Source: Blastococcus xanthinilyticus
GTDB lineage: Bacteria > Actinomycetota > Actinomycetes > Mycobacteriales > Geodermatophilaceae
Length of the DNA stretch: 64,000 nt
Direction of reading: 5' to 3'
Assembly (NCBI RefSeq): GCF_008124835.1
Contig: NZ_VNHW01000002.1
Coordinates: forward strand, 310,001 to 374,000
Shown: piece by piece, positions 9,769 to 18,702 of the stretch
Layout: every line of letters begins with the position of its first letter
How positions within the stretch are numbered: the first letter of the stretch is position 1
Notes under the pieces: model-generated
What the model was told of the DNA's origin: nothing
The model's input: only the letters and a program-made list of their open reading frames with translations
The model's database searches: none
Position numbers and translations under genes: made by a program

Positions 9769-10917
9769 ATGCGGCTGCTGCACACCTCCGACTGGCACAT
9801 CGGCCGGACGTTGCACGGCACGGACCTGCTCGGCGAGCAGGAGGCGGTGCTGAGCGGTCTGGTCGCCGTCGTCACGGCCGAGCGGGTCGACGTCGTCGTG
9901 GTGGCCGGTGACGTCTACGACCGTGCGGTGCCCTCCGCCGACGCCACCGGGGTGCTGGACCGCGTCGTCGGCCGGCTGCTGGCCACGGGCGCCAAGGTCG
10001 TGCTGACGCCCGGGAATCACGACTCCGCGCGCCGGCTGGGCACCTTCTCCGGCCTGCTCAGCGCCGCCGGCCTGCACGTCCGGGCGGCCACCCCGCGGCT
10101 CGACGAGCCGGTGCTGCTCGCCGACGAGCACGGCGAGGTGGCGGTCTACGGGATCCCGTACCTCGAGCCGGAGATCGCCCGCCACGAGCTGGGCGTGCCG
10201 GACGCGCGCAGCCACGAGGCCGTGCTGCGCGCGGCCATGGACCGGGTGCGCGCCGACCTGTTCCTGCGGCCCGGGGCGCGCTCGGTGGTGCTCGCGCACG
10301 CCTTCGTCGGCGGCGGGGTGGCCAGCGAGAGCGAGCGCGACATCTGCGTGGGCGGTGTGGACCTGGTGCCGGCCGAGGTGTTCGACGGGGTGGACTACGT
10401 GGCGCTCGGCCACCTGCACCGCCCGCAGACGCTCTCGGCGCGGATGCGGTACAGCGGCTCCCCGCTGGCCTACTCGTTCGGCGAGGCGGGCCAGCAGAAG
10501 CAGGCCTGGCTGGTCGAGCTCGACGCGGCCGGCCTGGCGGCGGTGCGCCCGGTGCCGCTGCCCACCCCCCGGCCGCTGTCGGTGCTCACCGGCACCCTCG
10601 AGGAGCTGCTGGGCGAGCCCGCGCACGCCGCCGCCGAGCAGCACTTCGTCTCCGCCCGGCTCACCGACCCGGCCCGGCCCACCGACCCCATGCGGCGGCT
10701 GCGCGAGCGCTTCCCGCACTGCGTGCACCTGGACTGGACGGGAGCCGGCGCCACGGCGGAGGGCGGCAGCTACCAGGAGCGGATGCGCGGCCGCAGCGCG
10801 CTCGACGTCGCCGGCGAGTTCGTCAGCCACGTCCGCGGCGTGCCGGCCAGCGCGGCCGAGCGGGAGCTGCTGGCCCGGGCGCTGGGCGCCGCGGACCGCG
10901 CGGAGGCCGCCCGATGA
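9769..10917 (+). CDS. sbcD: Exonuclease SbcCD subunit D
   Basis: The Mre11-like nuclease subunit (382 residues) that cuts hairpins and processes double-strand ends together with SbcC. All metallophosphoesterase motifs are visible: HTSDWHIG, GDVYDRA, GNHDSARR, HAFVGG and GHLHRPQ. The ATG at 9769 begins exactly at the family start and has a TACCTT box at 9756-9761, 7 nt upstream. The stop overlaps the sbcC start (ATGA). Confidence 0.95.
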   Translation: MRLLHTSDWHIGRTLHGTDLLGEQEAVLSGLVAVVTAERVDVVVVAGDVYDRAVPSADATGVLDRVVGRLLATGAKVVLTPGNHDSARRLGTFSGLLSAAGLHVRAATPRLDEPVLLADEHGEVAVYGIPYLEPEIARHELGVPDARSHEAVLRAAMDRVRADLFLRPGARSVVLAHAFVGGGVASESERDICVGGVDLVPAEVFDGVDYVALGHLHRPQTLSARMRYSGSPLAYSFGEAGQQKQAWLVELDAAGLAAVRPVPLPTPRPLSVLTGTLEELLGEPAHAAAEQHFVSARLTDPARPTDPMRRLRERFPHCVHLDWTGAGATAEGGSYQERMRGRSALDVAGEFVSHVRGVPASAAERELLARALGAADRAEAAR

Positions 10918-13874
10918 GGCTGCACCACCTCTCGGTCACCGCCTTCGGCCCCTTCGCCGGCACCGTCGAGGTCGACCTCGACGAGATCGGCCGCGACGGG
11001 CTGTTCCTGCTCTGGGGGCCGACGGGGGCGGGCAAGACCACGCTGCTCGACGCGGTGGTGTTCGCCCTCTACGGGCGGGTGCCGGGCGCGCGCGGCGAGG
11101 AGAAGCGGCTGCGCAGCGACCACGCGGACGCCGCCACCCGCACCGAGGTCACCTGCGAGCTGACCCTCGGCGTGGAGCGGCTGCGCGTCGTCCGGCGTCC
11201 CGAGCAGCAGCGGCCGAAGAAGCGCGGCGAGGGGTGGGCCACCGAGCAGGCCCGGCTCCTCGTCTCCCGCCTCACCGACGGCGGCTGGGAGCCGGTCAGC
11301 ACCCGGATCGACGAGGGGTCCGAGCACCTCCGCACCCGCCTCGGGCTCGACGTCCACCAGTTCTGCCAGGTGGTCCTGCTGCCGCAGGGCGACTTCGCGC
11401 GCTTCCTCCGGGCCGAGCCCGAGCACCGGGCCGAGCTGCTGCGCACCCTCTTCGACGTCGACCGGTTCGCCCGCGCCGAGGAGTGGCTGGCCGAGGAGCG
11501 CGCCACGGCCCGCGAGCGGGTGACCGGCCAGCGGGCGCAGGTCAGCACGCTGCTGGCCCGGGTGGCCCAGATCGCCGACGTGGAGGTGCCCGAGGAGCTC
11601 GCGCCCGAGCTCGTCGGGGCCGGTGCCGGGTCGCGCGTGCTGCCGTGGGTGGAGCGCGTCTGCTCGACGGCGGGGGAGGAGCTGGGAGCCGCGACCGCGC
11701 GCGCGGAGGCCGCCGCCACCGCGACGGCCGCGATCGACGCCGAGCTGGCCGCGGCACGGGCGCTCGCCGAGCGGCACGCGCGCCACGACGAGGTCGCGCG
11801 CGAGCTCGCCGCGCTGGAGGCGGCGGAGCCCGCCCTGGCGCCGCTGCGCGCGGAGCGGAACGCCGGCCGCCGGGCCGAGCCGCTGCGCGACGTGCTGCAC
11901 GCCGCGGGAGCGGCCGCGCTGGAGGCGGAGCGGGCCACCGCCGCGCTGACCGCGGCGACCACCGGCTGGACGGCGGTGTCCGGCGGCCGCGAGCCGACCG
12001 CGACGGTCGGCCGGGAGCTGCGGGACGGGGCGGCCGAGGCTCGGGCCCTCCTGCCGGAGGTGGCGCGGGCGGCGTCGCTGGGGCGGTCGGTCGCCGCACT
12101 CGACCGGACCATCGCGGACCTGGTCGAGCGGTGCGCCGCGGGTGAGCAGGCCGCCGCCGGCCAGCCCGCCGCCATGGCCGAGCAGGAGGCGCGCGTGCTC
12201 CGGGCCCGGGCGGCCTCGGCCGAGCTCCCCGGGCTGCGCGCCGCCCTCGACGCGGCCGAGGCGGCGCTGGCTGCCGCACGGGCGGCGGACGCGCTGGACC
12301 GCGAGCTGACCGGCCTCCGGGAGGACGCCCGCTCCCGCCGGGAGGCCTGGGCCGACGCGCGCGAGCGCTGGCTGGACCTGCGCGCCCGGCGGCTGGACGG
12401 GATGGCCGCCGAGCTCGCGGCCGGGCTGACCGACGGCGCCGACTGCCCCGTGTGCGGCGCGACCGAGCACCCCCGGCCGGCCACCGCCGGCGGGGAGCGG
12501 GTGACGGCGGCCGACGAGGACGCCGCGCGGGCCGCGGCCGACGTCGCCGAGACCGCGCTGGGCGCCGCCACCACCCGGGTCGAGGCAGCCGAGCGCGAGC
12601 TGGCCGGGCTCCGGGCGAGGGCCGGTGAGCTCGCCGTCGCCGAGCACGGAGAGCGGGTTGCCGAGCTGACCACGGAGGTCCGGGCCGCGGCCGCGCTCGC
12701 GGCCGACCTCGGGCCCGCCGAGGCGCAGGTGCGGCGGCTGGCCGAGGAGCGGGAGCGGGTCGCCGCCCGGCTGGCCGCCGACCGCGAGGAGCTGCGCGCC
12801 GGCACCGCGGAGCGCGCCGCGCTGGCCGCCGGCCTCGCCGAGCTGACCGCGCGGCTGACCGCGGCCCGGGGCGCCGACCCCGACCTCGCCGCCCGGGTCG
12901 CGCGGCTGTCCGCGGCTGCCGACGCGTGCGAGGCGGTGGTCGGCGCGCAGACCGAGGAGTCGCGGGCCCGCGCGCTCGCGGACACCACCCGCCGGCTCGC
13001 CGAGGAGCGGGCGGAGGCAGCCGGCTTCGACGACGTGCTCGCCGCCGCCGCCGGCCTGCTCGAGCCCGGCCGGCTCGCCGCGCTGGACCGCGAGCTCGAC
13101 CAGCACGACGAGCGCCGGACGCTGCTGCGGCACCGGCTGGCCGACCCCGAGCTCGCCGACCTCCCCCCGCGGCCGGACCTGGAGCAGCTGGAGGCGCGCT
13201 GCGCCGCGGGCACCCGCCGGCGCGAGGAGGCGGTCGCGGACCTGGAGCGGGCACGGCGGTGCACCGGCGCGCTGGCCGACCTCGTGGGCCGGGTCACCGA
13301 CGCCGAGCTGGAGCTGGCCGAGCTGCGCGACTGGTCGGACCAGGTGACCGCGCTGGCCGACCTGGCCCACGGCCGGGGGTCGAACGCCCGCCGGATGCGG
13401 CTGCAGTCGTTCGTGCTGGCCGCCCGTCTCGAGCAGGTCGCCGAGGTGGCCAGCCGCCGCCTCCTGGACATGTCGGGTGGCCGCTACACGTTCCTGCACA
13501 GCGACGCGCAGGGCCGCAACGGCGCCCGTGGCGGGCTCGGGCTGGACGTGTTCGACGAGTACACCGGCGTCCGCCGGGCGACGAAGACGCTCTCCGGCGG
13601 CGAGAGCTTCATGGCCTCCCTGGCGCTCGCGCTGGGGCTGGCCGACGTGGTCACCGCCGAGACCGGTGGCGTCCGGATCGACACCCTCTTCGTCGACGAG
13701 GGCTTCGGCACGCTCGACGCCCAGGCCCTGGACGCGGTCATGGGCGTCCTGGACGAGCTGCGCCGGGGCGGCCGCACCGTCGGGGTGATCAGCCACCTGG
13801 AGGAGCTGCGCACCCGCATCCCCACCCGCCTGGAGGTCATCGCCGGGCGGAACGGCTCCCGGCTGGCCGCCTGA
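10914..13874 (+). CDS. sbcC: Exonuclease SbcCD subunit C (SMC-like ATPase)
   Basis: A 986-residue Rad50-like ATPase. The Walker A motif GPTGAGKTTLLDAVVFALYG is near residues 32-51, a long Ala/Glu/Arg-rich coiled coil follows, the zinc-hook CPVCG sits near the middle (about residue 512), and the C-terminal lobe has the signature LSGGESFMASLALALGLADV and Walker B/D-loop LFVDEGFGTLD. It tethers DNA ends and drives SbcD. Translationally coupled to sbcD. Confidence 0.95.
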   Translation: MRLHHLSVTAFGPFAGTVEVDLDEIGRDGLFLLWGPTGAGKTTLLDAVVFALYGRVPGARGEEKRLRSDHADAATRTEVTCELTLGVERLRVVRRPEQQRPKKRGEGWATEQARLLVSRLTDGGWEPVSTRIDEGSEHLRTRLGLDVHQFCQVVLLPQGDFARFLRAEPEHRAELLRTLFDVDRFARAEEWLAEERATARERVTGQRAQVSTLLARVAQIADVEVPEELAPELVGAGAGSRVLPWVERVCSTAGEELGAATARAEAAATATAAIDAELAAARALAERHARHDEVARELAALEAAEPALAPLRAERNAGRRAEPLRDVLHAAGAAALEAERATAALTAATTGWTAVSGGREPTATVGRELRDGAAEARALLPEVARAASLGRSVAALDRTIADLVERCAAGEQAAAGQPAAMAEQEARVLRARAASAELPGLRAALDAAEAALAAARAADALDRELTGLREDARSRREAWADARERWLDLRARRLDGMAAELAAGLTDGADCPVCGATEHPRPATAGGERVTAADEDAARAAADVAETALGAATTRVEAAERELAGLRARAGELAVAEHGERVAELTTEVRAAAALAADLGPAEAQVRRLAEERERVAARLAADREELRAGTAERAALAAGLAELTARLTAARGADPDLAARVARLSAAADACEAVVGAQTEESRARALADTTRRLAEERAEAAGFDDVLAAAAGLLEPGRLAALDRELDQHDERRTLLRHRLADPELADLPPRPDLEQLEARCAAGTRRREEAVADLERARRCTGALADLVGRVTDAELELAELRDWSDQVTALADLAHGRGSNARRMRLQSFVLAARLEQVAEVASRRLLDMSGGRYTFLHSDAQGRNGARGGLGLDVFDEYTGVRRATKTLSGGESFMASLALALGLADVVTAETGGVRIDTLFVDEGFGTLDAQALDAVMGVLDELRRGGRTVGVISHLEELRTRIPTRLEVIAGRNGSRLAA

Positions 13875-13897
13875 GGTCGCCGCTCGGCGTTCGGGGC

Positions 13898-13936
13898 GAG
13901 ACGTCCGGGCGAGGCGTCCGGGCGAGGCGTCCGGCT
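13898..13936. repeat. Three tandem copies of a 13-bp unit
   Basis: The unit GAGGCGTCCGGGC occurs three times in a row with one mismatch in the first and last copies (13898-13910, 13911-13923, 13924-13936), just after the sbcC stop. No hairpin is formed. Function unknown; possibly slippage-derived. Confidence 0.7.
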
Positions 13937-14018
13937 ACCGGTGGCTGCCGCCGGGGGCCCGCTCCGTCGGCCTGGAGGCTGTCGGCGACCGCCGACGCGA
14001 GTGGCCGCCGATGGTTGG

Positions 14019-14033
14019 TGTGACGGGTGTGAC
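14019..14033 (-). promoter_or_regulatory. Candidate MtrA-like box: direct repeat of GTCACA
   Basis: Read on the minus strand this is GTCACA-CCC-GTCACA, two 6-bp repeats with a 9-bp period. That is the layout I recall for binding sites of the MtrA response regulator in mycobacteria. It lies 120-135 bp upstream of the acyltransferase start at 14153, in a locally AT-richer region. The regulator assignment is inference. Confidence 0.35.
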
Positions 14034-14152
14034 GGCAGTGCTGGATGACTACAGCGCGGCGCCGCACGGTTGCTTTACGTGAAAATGGGTGTCGTGTCAG
14101 GATCGTTACCAAGCGCGTCGTCGGGGCGTGCCACAGAACGAGACGAGGCGCA

Positions 14153-15310
14153 GTGCTCCACATCCCCTCGCCGGCCGCCGCCGCGGACGACCACCCCGCC
14201 CCCGCTCGGACGCGGTACCCCCGGAACCACTACATCGACCTGCTGAAGGGCTTCGCGGCCCTCAACATCGTCTTCATCCACACGGTGTTCAACTCGGGGT
14301 TCAACTACGTGCCGGACTGGGTGCGCGCGGCGAGCCTCGCCGTGGACGTGCCCTTCTTCTTCTTCCTCTCCGGCTGGGCGGTCGCCTCGATGCCCGCCAT
14401 CCGCTTCGAGAAGACGCTCTCGTCGCTCTGGCGGATCTACTCGCAGTGGGCGCTGTTCGTGGTCGTCACGTTCGCGGCCATGGTCGTCATGGCGGCGGCG
14501 ACGACCGTGCCGCTGGGGTCCCACCGGGAGTTCCTCGCCAGTTTCCTGGGCAACCTGGTGCTGGAGAACCCGAACACCCCGCTGCCCTTCCAGGGTGTCA
14601 TGGGTGGGGGCTGGTTCCTGGTCGTCTACTTCGCCGTCATCCCGGTCATGAGCCTCGCCCTCGCCGTGATCCGGCGCTACACCGACTCACTCCGCCTGGT
14701 CGTGTTCCTGCTGCTCCTCTGCGTCGTCGGGTTCGTCCGCGTCCAAGCCGGCGGGTCATTCTTCTTCTTCGACGCGTACTTCCTCTGCTACAGCGCCTTC
14801 TTCCTGGTCGGATACCTGCAGCGCGATGTCTACCTGCGCCCGTGGCAGGCGGCGGTCGTGATCGGCGTGGCCCTCGTCGGTCTCTGGACGACGCTGGAGC
14901 TCCGGGGTGCGCACCTGCTCGACATGCAGTCGCTCAAGTTCGCGCCGACCCTGCCGTGGGTCTTCTTCTCGTTGCTGGCGATCGTTGCGGCGATGTCGGC
15001 GAAGCCCTGGCAGTTCCGTGTCCAGCCACGGGGTCCGCTCAACTGGGTCGGCAAGAACGCGCTCCAGTTCTTCTTCACGAACGCCGTGGCCGCGTCGATC
15101 GTGATGTTCATCGAGCCGCACGTGGCGTTGCCCTGGGGCGCGAAGCTGGCCGCCTGCTACGCGGTCACGCTCGCCATCACGGCGGGTTTCGTCCTCGTCT
15201 TCAACTGGGTGTACGCCGTGGTCAGCCGGAGAGGTTCTTCCCTCCGGGGAACCCTGCAGCTCCCGCAGGTGGTCGACCAGCAGGTCGACCACCGCCTGAC
15301 CGCTCGGTGA
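14153..15310 (+). CDS. Acyltransferase 3 family membrane protein (second copy)
   Basis: An integral membrane acyltransferase of about 385 residues. The conserved N-terminal region reads RNHYIDLLKGFAALNIVFIHTVF, with the expected histidine, followed by VDVPFFFFLSGWAVAS and about ten membrane segments. The GTG at 14153 (VLHIPSPAAAADD) is preferred because GACGAGG lies just upstream; an in-frame ATG at 14045 would add 36 poorly conserved residues. Its position between sbcC and the pseudaminic-acid genes suggests O-acetylation of a surface glycan, but that is inference. Confidence 0.82.
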   Translation: MLHIPSPAAAADDHPAPARTRYPRNHYIDLLKGFAALNIVFIHTVFNSGFNYVPDWVRAASLAVDVPFFFFLSGWAVASMPAIRFEKTLSSLWRIYSQWALFVVVTFAAMVVMAAATTVPLGSHREFLASFLGNLVLENPNTPLPFQGVMGGGWFLVVYFAVIPVMSLALAVIRRYTDSLRLVVFLLLLCVVGFVRVQAGGSFFFFDAYFLCYSAFFLVGYLQRDVYLRPWQAAVVIGVALVGLWTTLELRGAHLLDMQSLKFAPTLPWVFFSLLAIVAAMSAKPWQFRVQPRGPLNWVGKNALQFFFTNAVAASIVMFIEPHVALPWGAKLAACYAVTLAITAGFVLVFNWVYAVVSRRGSSLRGTLQLPQVVDQQVDHRLTAR

Positions 15311-15392
15311 GAGAGCTGCCGGCCCCTGTGGGCAGGCGTGACGCCCTGCCAGCCGTGGTGACGGGAGGTCGGAGCGCGGGACGCGCGGTGGC

Positions 15393-16892
15393 TCAGGGCT
15401 CCAGCCGCTTGCCGAGGGCGAGCACGTCGGACGGTGCCGCGGGGGCGGGCCGGTAGCCACACCCGGCGAACAGCCGCCGGGAGGCGGCGTTGCCCGCCCG
15501 GACGCGGGCGGTCAGATGGACGGCGGCCGGTAACCGGGCGGCGAGGAACTCCTCGCCGCAGCCCAGGACGGTCCGCCCCACGCCGGCCCCGCGGGCCTCC
15601 GGCGCGACGGTGATCGACGCCTCCCACCGGTCGTCGGCCAGGCGGTCGAACCGGACCGTCCCCATCGCGCTGCCGCCCCGGCGGACGACCAGCAGCAACC
15701 GGTCCGGGTCGCCGAGCACGCCGGCCAGCCAGCGGGCGTGGGCGTCGGCCGCCACCGGACGGCGGTCCAGCGACTGCGCCCGCGTCTCGGCGTCGTTGCG
15801 CCAGGCGAGGAGGAGGTCGCTGTCCGCCGGCCCGGCCGCGACCACCGACCACCCCTGCTCGGCGGGCTGCACCGCACCGCTCGCGACCCGCTCCCAGGCC
15901 CGGACCAGGCGCTCGGCCCCCCGCCCGTCGATCTGGCCGGCGGCGGCCGCGGCGAGGCCCTCGCGGCGGTCCCGGTCGCGCAGGACCTCGGCCAGCTCAC
16001 CGACGAGCCGGTCGTGGTCCCGTCGCAGGTCGGCCGCCTGCCCCAGGCCCAGCGCCGCGCCCGCGCCGACCAGCCGCCGGTAGGTCTCCTCCTGGTTGCC
16101 CACCGCCTGCACCACCGCCATCGGCACCCCGATCACGGCCAGCTCGCTGGTGGTCGTGCCGCCGGCGGTCACGACGAGGCAGGAGTCCGCGGCCAGCTCG
16201 ACGAGGTCCGGTCCCGGAGGGCGCCGCCGCACGCCGGGCGGGCCGGCGGGGGAGGGGCCGGTGCCCGCAGCCGGGTCGAGCACGAGGACCTCGGCCGGCA
16301 GCCCCGCCGCTGCCACGGCGCCGGCCACGATCTCGGTCAGCGCGGCCACGATGCCGGCGGCGTCGGTGCCCCCGGCGGTCACCAGGACCCGGTCCTGGGC
16401 CGCGCCGTCGGCCCGGCGGCGGCCGGCCGCGGCGGACACCGCCGCGCGCACCAGCGCCTGCCCCGGTCCGGTCAGCCGCACCCGGGCCGGCTGCACCACG
16501 GCCGCGCTCACGTCGCCGGTCGAGGACGCGTCGAGGACCACGTGGGCCGGGCGGCGCCCGTGCCGGCCGTCCTGGACGGCGCTGACGACCGGGGCACCCG
16601 AGCCCGGATCGCCGGGGGCGGGGGCGGTCGTCGCGTAGTGGTCCACGTGCACGACCCGGGCGCCGGTCCGTCCGGCCAGCCGGTCCAGCGGTGCCTCCGC
16701 CCCGCCGAGCACCTCCAGCCCGCTGCGGGCGACCAGCTCCTCGGCCAGCGGGGCGCGGAAGTCACCGACGAGCGCGGGCCGCCAGCCCGCCGCCACGGCG
16801 GCCTCGGCGACCGCCAGGCAGCGCACCAGGTGACCGACGCCGCCCGCGGGGACCGCGTCGCAGCGGAGCAGTGCCAGCGGCCGGTCGGTCAC
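15393..16892 (-). CDS. pseG: Fused PseG-PseH: UDP-sugar hydrolase plus N-acetyltransferase for pseudaminic acid
   Basis: A 499-residue two-domain protein. Residues 1 to about 330 are PseG-like, a GT-B-fold UDP-2,4-diacetamido-2,4,6-trideoxy-altropyranose hydrolase: the N-terminal LLRCDAVPAGGVGHLVRCLAVAEA carries the catalytic-type His, and SELAVIGVPMAVVQAVGNQEETYRRL is the nucleotide-binding end. Residues about 350-499 are a GNAT acetyltransferase (ITVAPEARGAGVGRTVL, NAASRRLFAGCGYRPA), as expected for PseH, which acetylates the 4-amino group. The fusion joins two pathway steps. The GTG start overlaps the cytidylyltransferase stop (GTGA). Assignment rests on having pseB, pseC and pseI as neighbours. 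Confidence 0.82.
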   Translation of the reverse strand: MTDRPLALLRCDAVPAGGVGHLVRCLAVAEAAVAAGWRPALVGDFRAPLAEELVARSGLEVLGGAEAPLDRLAGRTGARVVHVDHYATTAPAPGDPGSGAPVVSAVQDGRHGRRPAHVVLDASSTGDVSAAVVQPARVRLTGPGQALVRAAVSAAAGRRRADGAAQDRVLVTAGGTDAAGIVAALTEIVAGAVAAAGLPAEVLVLDPAAGTGPSPAGPPGVRRRPPGPDLVELAADSCLVVTAGGTTTSELAVIGVPMAVVQAVGNQEETYRRLVGAGAALGLGQAADLRRDHDRLVGELAEVLRDRDRREGLAAAAAGQIDGRGAERLVRAWERVASGAVQPAEQGWSVVAAGPADSDLLLAWRNDAETRAQSLDRRPVAADAHARWLAGVLGDPDRLLLVVRRGGSAMGTVRFDRLADDRWEASITVAPEARGAGVGRTVLGCGEEFLAARLPAAVHLTARVRAGNAASRRLFAGCGYRPAPAAPSDVLALGKRLEP

Positions 16893-17620
16893 CCCTCCTC
16901 CAGCGACTTCTGCACGACGGAGGCGTTGAGGGCGGCCAGCTCCGGCCGTGAGCGGAGGAGGGCGACGAGCTCCCGCCACCCGGGCGCCCGGTCGCCGGTC
17001 TCGGCGACCAGCGCGTCCAGCAGGGCGGCGTCCTCCGCGGTGTCCAGGGTGATCCGCAGATCGGCCGCGGCCGGCGCCACCACGAGCCCGGCCAGCGCGA
17101 AGGCCTCCGGCCGGCTCCAGACGTGCGAGGTGACGTGCGCGCGGTCGTGCCCGGTCGCCTCCTGGCCGGCCCGGCGCAGCGCGCCGGCCGTGATCAGCTC
17201 GACGTCCAGCCCGCGCGGCAGCGTGCGGTGCAGCGTGGTGGCCAGGTAGTCGACGCCGTCCGGGGCGGCCCGCCAGGCGGAGACGACCATCGCGACGAGC
17301 GCGGGGTCCAGCAGCGGGCAGTCGGCCGTCAGCCGGACCACCGCGTCGGCCGGGTGCTCGTCGAGCGCCCCGAGGTAGCGGGACAGCACGTCGTCGGCGT
17401 CCCCCCGGACGACCCGGGCGCCCGCGGCCCGAGCCGCCTCGGCGACGACGTCGTCCTCCGGCAGGACGGTGGTCGCGACCACCACGTCGTCCACCCCGGC
17501 GCTCGCCCGCGCCGCCCGTACGACCCAGGACAGGACCGGCCGCCCGGCGAGCGGGCGCAGCACCTTGCCGGGCAGCCGGGTGGAGCCCATCCGGGCCTGG
17601 ACGACGGCAACCACGCGCAT
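16889..17620 (-). CDS. pseF: Acylneuraminate/pseudaminate cytidylyltransferase (SpsF/PseF type)
   Basis: A 243-residue nucleotidyltransferase starting MRVVAVVQARMGSTRLPGK, the signature of the SpsF (COG1861) branch of CMP-sugar synthetases. RLTADCPLLDPALV and LDTAEDAALLDAL further support it. It would activate pseudaminic acid as the CMP sugar. An alternative ATG at 17629 adds three residues (MGG). It is divergent from pseB with only 82 bp between starts and is followed directly by the pseG-pseH fusion. Whether the donor is CMP-Pse or a related nonulosonate is not proven by sequence alone. Confidence 0.82.
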   Translation of the reverse strand: MRVVAVVQARMGSTRLPGKVLRPLAGRPVLSWVVRAARASAGVDDVVVATTVLPEDDVVAEAARAAGARVVRGDADDVLSRYLGALDEHPADAVVRLTADCPLLDPALVAMVVSAWRAAPDGVDYLATTLHRTLPRGLDVELITAGALRRAGQEATGHDRAHVTSHVWSRPEAFALAGLVVAPAAADLRITLDTAEDAALLDALVAETGDRAPGWRELVALLRSRPELAALNASVVQKSLEEG

Positions 17621-17702
17621 GCCGCCCATCCTGCCCGAGCCGGGAGATGTCGCCGCCGCTGTGACACCATCGCGACGGCTCGACCGACACGAGGAGCAGT
17701 AC

Positions 17703-18698
17703 GTGACCCACCTGACCGGCCCCACCTCGCTGGACGGCGCGTCCGTCTTCGTCACGGGGGGCACCGGGTCCTTCGGGAAGGCGTTCGTGCACCGGGCGCT
17801 CGAGCTCGGTGCGACCCGGATCGTCATCTTCAGCCGGGACGAGCTGAAGCAGTCCGACATGCGGGCGCAGTTCGCCGACGACGAGCGGCTGCGCTGGTTC
17901 ATCGGCGACATCCGGGACCGCGAGCGGCTCCGCCGGGCGATGCACGGGGTCGACTACGTGGTGCACGCCGCGGCGCTCAAGCAGGTCGACACCGCCGAGT
18001 ACAACCCCGTCGAGTACATCCGGACGAACGTCAACGGCTCGGAGAACGTGGTCGAGGCGGCGATCGACACCGGGGTGCGCAAGGTGGTGGCGCTCTCCAC
18101 CGACAAGGCCTCCAGCCCGATCAACCTGTACGGCGCGACCAAGCTCTGCGCCGACCGGCTGTTCATCTCGGCCAACCACTACGCCGCCCACCAGGACACC
18201 CGGTTCAGCGTCGTGCGGTACGGCAACGTCATGGGCAGCCGGGGCAGCGTCATCCCGCTGTTCCGCCGGCTGGCGGAGGAGGGCAAGCCGCTGCCGATCA
18301 CCGACCGGCGCATGACGCGGTTCTGGATCACCCTGCCCCAGGCGGTCGACTTCGTCGTCTCCTCCCTGGACACGATGGCCGGCGGCGAGCTCTACGTGCC
18401 CCGCATCCCGAGCACCAAGCTGGTCGACCTGGTGGAGGCGATCGCCCCCGGCGCGGAGACCTACGAGGTGGGCATCCGGCCGGGGGAGAAGCTTCACGAG
18501 GAGATGATCGCGGCGGACGACTCGCGGCGGACCGTGCTGACCGGCGACCGGTACGTGATCACCCCGTACCTGGCCGGCTGGGGGTACACGCCGCCGGTCG
18601 GGGAGCAGATGCCCGACGGCTTCGCCTACCGCTCGGACACCAACGACCTGCTGCTCGACGTGCCCGGGCTCCGGTCGCTGCTCGCCGAGCTGGACTGA
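17703..18698 (+). CDS. pseB: UDP-N-acetylglucosamine 4,6-dehydratase (inverting)
   Basis: First enzyme of the pseudaminic-acid pathway: an NADP-dependent short-chain dehydratase/epimerase of 331 residues. It has VFVTGGTGSFGKAF (Rossmann), FSRDELKQSDM, ALKQVDTAEYNP, the catalytic YGATK and ERMTRFW-type DRRMTRFWI; these match PseB/FlaA1 rather than the large membrane dehydratases. The GTG at 17703 has GAGGAG 6 nt upstream. Followed 4 bp later by pseC. Confidence 0.92.
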   Translation: MTHLTGPTSLDGASVFVTGGTGSFGKAFVHRALELGATRIVIFSRDELKQSDMRAQFADDERLRWFIGDIRDRERLRRAMHGVDYVVHAAALKQVDTAEYNPVEYIRTNVNGSENVVEAAIDTGVRKVVALSTDKASSPINLYGATKLCADRLFISANHYAAHQDTRFSVVRYGNVMGSRGSVIPLFRRLAEEGKPLPITDRRMTRFWITLPQAVDFVVSSLDTMAGGELYVPRIPSTKLVDLVEAIAPGAETYEVGIRPGEKLHEEMIAADDSRRTVLTGDRYVITPYLAGWGYTPPVGEQMPDGFAYRSDTNDLLLDVPGLRSLLAELD

Positions 18699-18702
18699 CC
18701 AG

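Noticed and set aside
10770-13796. Very long open frame on the minus strand opposite sbcC (over 1,000 codons)
   Set aside because: It is a shadow of the high-G+C coding strand; the plus strand has every SbcC motif, and the antisense product is a low-complexity Gly/Arg/Leu/Ala protein without domains. The same applies to minus-strand frames at 28188-31559 and 57764-61264.
14070-14103. TTGCTT ... CAGGAT as a sigma-70 promoter for the second acyltransferase
   Set aside because: The spacing is about 22 bp and the -10 match is weak. The AT-richer stretch may still hold a promoter, but none can be named.
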